From an uncultured Spirochaetia bacterium (GTDB taxonomy: Bacteria; Spirochaetota; UBA4802; JAGODF01), in assembly GCA_937967705.1 (NCBI GenBank), contig CALCJG010000189.1:1-9210 (forward strand): DNA of 9,210 nucleotides, given 5' to 3'. The translations under genes and the position numbers were made by a program. Positions within the stretch are counted from its first letter, which is position 1; each line of letters starts with the position of its first letter. The notes beneath the pieces were generated by a model. It worked only from the letters and a program-made list of their open reading frames with translations, was not told the origin of the DNA and searched no databases. Positions 6,789 through 9,210 of the stretch are shown piece after piece.

Positions 6789-7346
6789 ATGCCGGCGGAT
6801 ATCTGGAAAGAGCTGTGTCTCATGGGGCATTGGATCAGGGACGCGCTGATACTCCGCTGGGGGGAACTCACGTCACGGATGTCCGGTAATGCCATTCCGG
6901 TTTCGGAAGTGGTGGGTCTTCTCCTCACGGAGCCTTTTGGCGAAAGGGACACCACCCGGAGCCGGGAGATATTTGCTTCCGTTGATAATCTCGAATGTGT
7001 CTGGTCCGGAAAGCCCATCAGGGAAAAATTCGACATGGATCATATCATCCCCTTTGTGCTCTGGCGCAACAATGACACTTGGAATCTTCTCCCTGCCGAC
7101 TCCATGGTCAATAACAGCAAACGGGACCGTCTGCCGGAAAGGAGCCTCCTCAATAAACGCCGGGACGTCATTATTCAATACTGGCGCATCATCAGGGATA
7201 ATTTCCCGGAACGCTTTCGCCGGGAAATGACCGGCCTGACCGGTCGAGTCATGGAAGAAAACTGGGAGAAGGTACTTTTCTCAGCCCTGTCCGATGCCGT
7301 AGAATTTACCGCCCTGCAGCGCGGAGTGGAAAGATGGACCGTATAG
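6789..7346 (+). CDS. HNH endonuclease, 3' part of the broken methyltransferase-HNH gene
   Basis: An HNH nuclease domain is clear around residues 75-120: KFDMD84-H85-IIPFVLWRNN-DTWN99-LLPAD and N108-NSK111-RDRLP, with the histidine and the following asparagines and lysine in place. It is followed by a helical tail ending in VEFTALQRGVERW. ATG 6789 is the first usable start, but the same frame reads sensibly further upstream (TGDRIFEYNAKDRTVIM from 6741), so this ATG lies inside a once longer protein. That frame is open back to 6678, through the palindrome, and differs from the methyltransferase frame. The central region expected between GRVGVPIKRIA and GDRIFEYNA is missing, probably about 100 residues by my recollection of the family. 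The catalytic domain survives, but whether it is expressed or active is doubtful. HNH proteins of this kind cut DNA in restriction or mobile-element contexts. Confidence 0.8.
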   Translation: MPADIWKELCLMGHWIRDALILRWGELTSRMSGNAIPVSEVVGLLLTEPFGERDTTRSREIFASVDNLECVWSGKPIREKFDMDHIIPFVLWRNNDTWNLLPADSMVNNSKRDRLPERSLLNKRRDVIIQYWRIIRDNFPERFRREMTGLTGRVMEENWEKVLFSALSDAVEFTALQRGVERWTV

Positions 7347-7359
7347 TCGTCATTCCGTT

Positions 7360-7381
7360 GGGGCGACCGGCCGGTCGCCCC
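7360..7381. repeat. GC-rich palindromic repeat, copy 2 (perfect palindrome)
   Basis: A perfect 22-bp palindrome with core GGCGACCGGCCGGTCGCC and one extra GG/CC pair at each end. It lies 14 bp after the HNH stop codon. No T-run follows, so it is more likely a dispersed repeat (REP-like) than a terminator, although it would form a very stable RNA hairpin. Confidence 0.9.
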
Positions 7382-7435
7382 CGCAGTTGAGATAAATCGC
7401 TCCACAGGGGCAGGGATATTGCAGCAGCAACCGTC

Positions 7436-7479
7436 GGGGCGACCGGCTGGTCGCCCCAACAGCCTAGGCTGGTCGCCCC
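7436..7479. repeat. GC-rich palindromic repeat, copies 3 (full) and 4 (half)
   Basis: A full copy with centre GGCTGG at 7436-7457 is followed by a right half (GGCTGGTCGCCCC) at 7467-7479. Between them lies a small palindrome, GCCTAGGC (7462-7469). The whole gap 7347-7618 holds no gene. It is composed mainly of these repeats and short degenerate pieces such as GACCGGTCCC near 7490. Confidence 0.85.
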
Positions 7480-7566
7480 TGCAACTGAGACCGGTCCCCC
7501 TTACGGCAACAGCAGAAATCTTCTTGACCGGTTCCCTCCCCGGGAGTAATCTACTGCTGGATAGTC

Positions 7567-7588
7567 GGGGCATCCGGCTGGTCGCCCC
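7567..7588. repeat. GC-rich palindromic repeat, copy 5 (one arm mutated)
   Basis: Same family as the neighbouring copies, with the left arm reading GGGGCATCCGG where the others have GGGGCGACCGG. The right arm is intact. It lies 30 bp before the membrane-protein start codon. Confidence 0.8.
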
Positions 7589-7618
7589 GGCTATTCCCAA
7601 TAACGAGGAACCGTTAAC

Positions 7619-8116
7619 ATGCTTACCTTTACCGCCATGGACCCTAAAAGCCTCACCGGCAGGGGCCGCGTCCTGCTCATCCTCCTGCTCCTGGGTGCGG
7701 GGGCGGGCAGCTGGGCCCTTTTCTTTTACATCCCCCTGGAGCCCTTCTTTAAAATCGGCTTCGGCGTCATCGGCGTGATCTTTCCCCTGATGGCGGCTGC
7801 CACCTTCTATCAGGACTTCCTCTGCGTCATCACCATCGACCTCCGGGGGATCGTCTACAAGAGCCCCCTGCGGGAGTACCGCATCAACTGGAACGAGGCG
7901 GCGGAGGTGGGGGGGGTGATGATAGGCCGAGGCTGCACGGAGCGCTTCGAGCTTCAGGGGGAGCGCCCGGCGGCCCATCTGGCCTCCTCCTATATCTTCG
8001 TCACCCGCAAACCCGACCCGCCCCTCTCCTGGGGCATGAGCGTGGGCCCCGACCTCATCTTCTTCAAATACCGCGACGAGGCCCTGGCCCGTATCCGCCT
8101 CTACCGGCCCGAATAA
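7619..8116 (+). CDS. Small membrane protein with two N-terminal transmembrane helices and a cytoplasmic domain
   Basis: A 165-residue protein. Residues ~18-38 (VLLILLLLGAGAGSWALFFYI) and ~46-63 (IGFGVIGVIFPLMAAATF) are two transmembrane helices joined by a short loop. The remaining ~100 residues are beta-rich (CVITIDLRGIVYKSPLREYRINWNEAAEVGG ... SYIFVTRKPDPP ... ARIRLYRPE). This layout is like small bacterial PH-domain-like membrane proteins, in which a hairpin anchor carries a split beta barrel; the match is by pattern only. A second ATG at 7637 is possible, but GAGGA about 9 nt before 7619 supports the first. It is among the most GC-rich genes in the window and is isolated on both sides by palindromic repeats, with no evident functional tie to the nucleases. 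A 267-residue frame on the opposite strand covering 7175-7978 is a GC-rich shadow. Confidence 0.72.
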   Translation: MLTFTAMDPKSLTGRGRVLLILLLLGAGAGSWALFFYIPLEPFFKIGFGVIGVIFPLMAAATFYQDFLCVITIDLRGIVYKSPLREYRINWNEAAEVGGVMIGRGCTERFELQGERPAAHLASSYIFVTRKPDPPLSWGMSVGPDLIFFKYRDEALARIRLYRPE

Positions 8117-8136
8117 ACCGCCGAATAAAAATTATT
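8117..8136 (+). repeat. 20-bp direct repeat, copy A
   Basis: ACCGCCGAATAAAAATTATT begins immediately after the membrane-protein stop codon and recurs identically at 8247-8266. In both places a TTTAATAA stretch and then a GC palindrome follow, so the segment downstream of the gene has been partly duplicated. Confidence 0.85.
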
Positions 8137-8154
8137 TGTTTAATAACATCGGTG

Positions 8155-8198
8155 GGGGCGACCGGCCGGTCGCCCCTATCGATGAGGCCTGTCGCCCC
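8155..8198. repeat. GC-rich palindromic repeat, copies 6 (perfect) and 7 (half)
   Basis: A perfect 22-bp copy at 8155-8176 has the same sequence as the one at 7360. A degenerate right half (GGCCTGTCGCCCC) follows at about 8186-8198. As at 7436-7479, a full copy is followed after about 10 bp by a right half, suggesting that doublets are a recurrent form of the element. Confidence 0.87.
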
Positions 8199-8246
8199 TC
8201 CGTTGATTAAATTGATCTTCCCGATCTTCCTTTCAGTCCTCCAATG

Positions 8247-8266
8247 ACCGCCGAATAAAAATTATT
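8247..8266 (+). repeat. 20-bp direct repeat, copy B
   Basis: Identical to 8117-8136, offset by 130 bp. Together with the palindromes downstream of each copy it marks a duplicated intergenic module. The 277 bp between the membrane gene and the antitoxin (8117-8393) hold only these repeats and a possible promoter. Confidence 0.85.
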
Positions 8267-8297
8267 CATTTTTAATAAAGATAACCGTATTACTATC

Positions 8298-8325
8298 GTT
8301 GGGGCGACCGGCTGGTCGCCCCAAC
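8298..8325. repeat. GC-rich palindromic repeat, copy 8, with extended arms
   Basis: The 22-bp core at 8301-8322 (centre GGCTGG) is extended by GTT on the left and AAC on the right, making a 28-bp palindrome broken only at its centre. It is the last copy in the window; none was seen before 6678 or after 8325. Confidence 0.88.
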
Positions 8326-8338
8326 AGCAGAAAACGTA

Positions 8339-8367
8339 TTGACTGTCGGGCATAATAGTGGTTAATT
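8339..8367 (+). promoter_or_regulatory. Weak candidate promoter for the toxin-antitoxin pair
   Basis: TTGACT at 8339-8344 matches 5 of 6 bases of the -35 consensus. At 17 bp spacing it is followed by TTAATT (8362-8367), which matches the -10 consensus at only 3 of 6. A better -10-like CATAAT at 8351 is too close to pair with it. The position, about 30-55 bp before the antitoxin ATG, is right for a promoter, but the sequence support is thin. Confidence 0.25.
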
Positions 8368-8393
8368 TGTATTCAGGGAAAAGGGGTATTGTC

Positions 8394-8630
8394 ATGGATA
8401 AAACAGCATTATTGTCGCGCATCGATGTTAATCCGGAAATCATGGTTGGCAAACCGATCATCAGGGGCCTGCGTATAACCGTTGAGCATCTCCTGAATTC
8501 TCTGGCCGCCGGCATCAGCGTTGAGGATATTCTGAGGGATTATCCCGAGCTGGAAAGAGAGGATATTCAGGCCGTATTGCTCTATGCGGCCGAACTGGTT
8601 CATGAGGAACAGGTTTATAAACTGGGATGA
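8394..8630 (+). CDS. DUF433 family antitoxin
   Basis: A 78-residue DUF433 protein, the usual length. Its hallmarks are NPEIMVGKPIIRGLRITVEHLL, then AAGISVEDILRDYPELEREDIQAVLLYAAE. The fold is a small winged or helix-turn-helix unit that neutralises the partner toxin and, in related VapB-like systems, represses its own promoter. I chose ATG 8394, with AGGGG about 8 nt upstream and the protein beginning at the family's usual point, rather than GTG 8358, which would add 12 unrelated residues. Its stop codon overlaps the toxin start (ATGA), the standard arrangement for coupled expression of an antitoxin followed by its toxin. Confidence 0.92.
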   Translation: MDKTALLSRIDVNPEIMVGKPIIRGLRITVEHLLNSLAAGISVEDILRDYPELEREDIQAVLLYAAELVHEEQVYKLG

Positions 8631-8995
8631 TAGAGGGGAAAAGCCTCCCGCGGTTTATCATCGATGTCAGTATGGGTGTTCTCGTTGAGGATTACTTGCA
8701 GGAAGCAGGTACAGATTTCCTTTCTGTGCGAAAGGTGGATCCGAAAATGAAGGATATGGACATCCTGGCGATGGCGGTAAAAGAAAAGCGGATTATCATT
8801 ACCCTGGATAAGGATTTCGGAGAGCTTGTTTATAATTCCGGGATGCCTCATGCTGGTGTGCTTCTCTTGAGACTGGAAGATGCGAAAGCTCCGGAAAAAG
8901 TCCGGATACTTGCAAACATACTCGAAAAATATGCCCATGAACTTCCTGGTCACTTTTGTGTCTTCAGCAACGATCGGTTTCGAATAAAAAAATAG
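8627..8995 (+). CDS. DUF5615 family PIN-like toxin
   Basis: A 122-residue DUF5615 (PIN-like) protein, normal length for the family. Acidic positions expected of a PIN-type RNase site are visible: D13 in RFIIDVSMG, D43/D45 in MKDMDILAMA, and D61 and D63 in IIITLDKDFGELVY, the family's best-known signature. The first motif reads DVSMG where most members have D followed by E/A/N-N-L/V-P-like residues, a mild deviation. It is thought to act as a metal-dependent ribonuclease when the antitoxin is absent; its target cannot be read from sequence. The ATG overlaps the antitoxin TGA, and no independent strong ribosome-binding site is present, in line with translational coupling. A strong hairpin begins at the last base of the stop codon. 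Confidence 0.92.
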   Translation: MIEGKSLPRFIIDVSMGVLVEDYLQEAGTDFLSVRKVDPKMKDMDILAMAVKEKRIIITLDKDFGELVYNSGMPHAGVLLLRLEDAKAPEKVRILANILEKYAHELPGHFCVFSNDRFRIKK

Positions 8996-9027
8996 AGGAC
9001 TCCATCCGTAAACCGGATCGAGTCCTC
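8995..9027. terminator. Hairpin at the end of the toxin gene, possible terminator
   Basis: GAGGACTC (8995-9002) pairs with GAGTCCTC (9020-9027). Inside, separated by a C-C mismatch, ATCCG (9004-9008) pairs with CGGAT (9014-9018) around a TAAAC loop. On the + strand no T-run follows, but a run of seven A lies just upstream, so the structure has classical intrinsic-terminator form only for transcription on the - strand. It may still mark the end of the toxin-antitoxin transcript. Confidence 0.45.
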
Positions 9028-9094
9028 AGTCACCCTCTGGAGAAGAACTCTCAATTGGTTGCTTCCCCATCATCTTCCGGAAGAGGTTACCTGT

Positions 9095-9177
9095 ATGCAG
9101 TACAAACGACTCAGCATCATCCTTTCAACGCTCCTCGTCGCCCTCACGGCCCTCTCTTGCGCCAAAGCCGATGACCG
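9095..9177 (+). CDS. Probable lipoprotein, N-terminal fragment (3' truncated by contig end)
   Basis: ATG 9095 has GAGG about 8 nt upstream and opens MQYKRLSIILSTLLVALTAL followed by SCAKADDR. A short basic N-terminus, a hydrophobic core and a cysteine after ALS form a type II signal peptide with a relaxed lipobox (A-L-S-C), as tolerated in spirochaetes. The mature protein would be anchored by lipidated Cys22. Only 27 complete codons are present before the adapter at 9178, so the function cannot be known. The gene is separated from the toxin-antitoxin pair by a hairpin and about 67 bp without a clear promoter, and is probably unrelated to them. Confidence 0.65.
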
Positions 9178-9210
9178 AGATCGGAAGAGCGTCGTGTAGG
9201 GAAAGAGTGT
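9178..9210 (-). other. Illumina Read 1 adapter, reverse complement (artefact)
   Basis: AGATCGGAAGAGCGTCGTGT and the bases that follow are the exact reverse complement of the Read 1 adapter present at 14-46. The same adapter in opposite orientation at both ends shows that the contig stops where untrimmed reads ran into adapter. Genomic sequence ends at 9177. Confidence 0.98.

Noticed and set aside
6469..6849. 126-residue + strand frame bridging the methyltransferase and HNH genes
   Set aside because: It is out of frame with both recognisable domains and its product shows no family features. It is open only because of GC-rich composition and does not restore the fusion.
7175..7978. Long open frame of 267 residues on the - strand
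   Set aside because: It overlaps the HNH 3' end, the palindrome cluster and the start of the membrane protein. Its translation is low-complexity and charged without any family pattern, as expected from an antisense frame in GC-rich DNA.
6678..8322. GC palindromes as intrinsic terminators
   Set aside because: None of the copies is followed by a T-run, one lies within a coding region, and several occur in the same intergenic gap. A dispersed repeat family fits better.
8358..8393. GTG start for the DUF433 antitoxin
   Set aside because: The ATG at 8394 has AGGGG at good spacing and gives the normal family length. The upstream extension overlaps the candidate promoter.
14..9210. 33-bp terminal inverted repeat suggesting a transposon or linear plasmid
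   Set aside because: The sequence is the Illumina Read 1 adapter in both orientations and is not biological.

Overview
The window is an assembled contig of 9.2 kb, not a genomic locus with natural ends. Bases 1-46 and 9178-9210 are the Illumina P5/Read 1 adapter and its reverse complement, so biological sequence runs only from 47 to 9177. Every credible gene lies on the + strand. The DNA is bacterial. The base composition is mosaic: AT-rich target-recognition domains, repeat array and orphan gene sit on the left, and clearly GC-rich genes lie from about 4750 to 8110. Single-domain restriction nucleases, a DUF433/DUF5615 toxin-antitoxin pair, a lipoprotein-like signal peptide and GC-rich dispersed palindromes would fit an environmental or host-associated spirochaete. 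They would also fit several other lineages, so that assignment is a weak inference.

Left part (47-2848): the 3' end of hsdM is followed by a complete hsdS, both type I restriction-modification genes overlapping by ATGA. Next comes a translationally coupled 42-codon stub of a third gene. A tandem array of 128-bp units cuts that gene off and supplies its stop codon. Each unit carries a 75-bp imperfect palindrome in which ATCA (left arm) and TGAT (right arm) recur every 9 bp in exact mirror register. The array ends with a left half-palindrome directly upstream of a GxxExxY (PD-(D/E)XK-like) gene.

Middle part (3075-7346): a closely spaced + strand series encodes a DUF5655-type PD-(D/E)XK nuclease, an unrecognised AT-rich gene, a second PD-(D/E)XK protein with a QxxxY motif, and a class I SAM methyltransferase followed by an HNH endonuclease. 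The last two look like the two halves of one methyltransferase-HNH gene. It was broken, with loss of its middle, at a site where a GC-rich palindromic repeat now sits.

Right part (7347-9177): six full or near-full copies and two half copies of that palindrome lie between 6678 and 8322. They flank a small two-TM membrane protein. A DUF433-DUF5615 toxin-antitoxin pair, a strong hairpin and the first 27 codons of a probable lipoprotein follow.

Overall this is a defence-island-like region with many nuclease folds. Two unrelated palindromic repeat families each sit at the breakpoint of a damaged defence-type gene. The best candidate for something undescribed is the pairing of the 9-bp-phased palindrome array with the adjacent GxxExxY gene.
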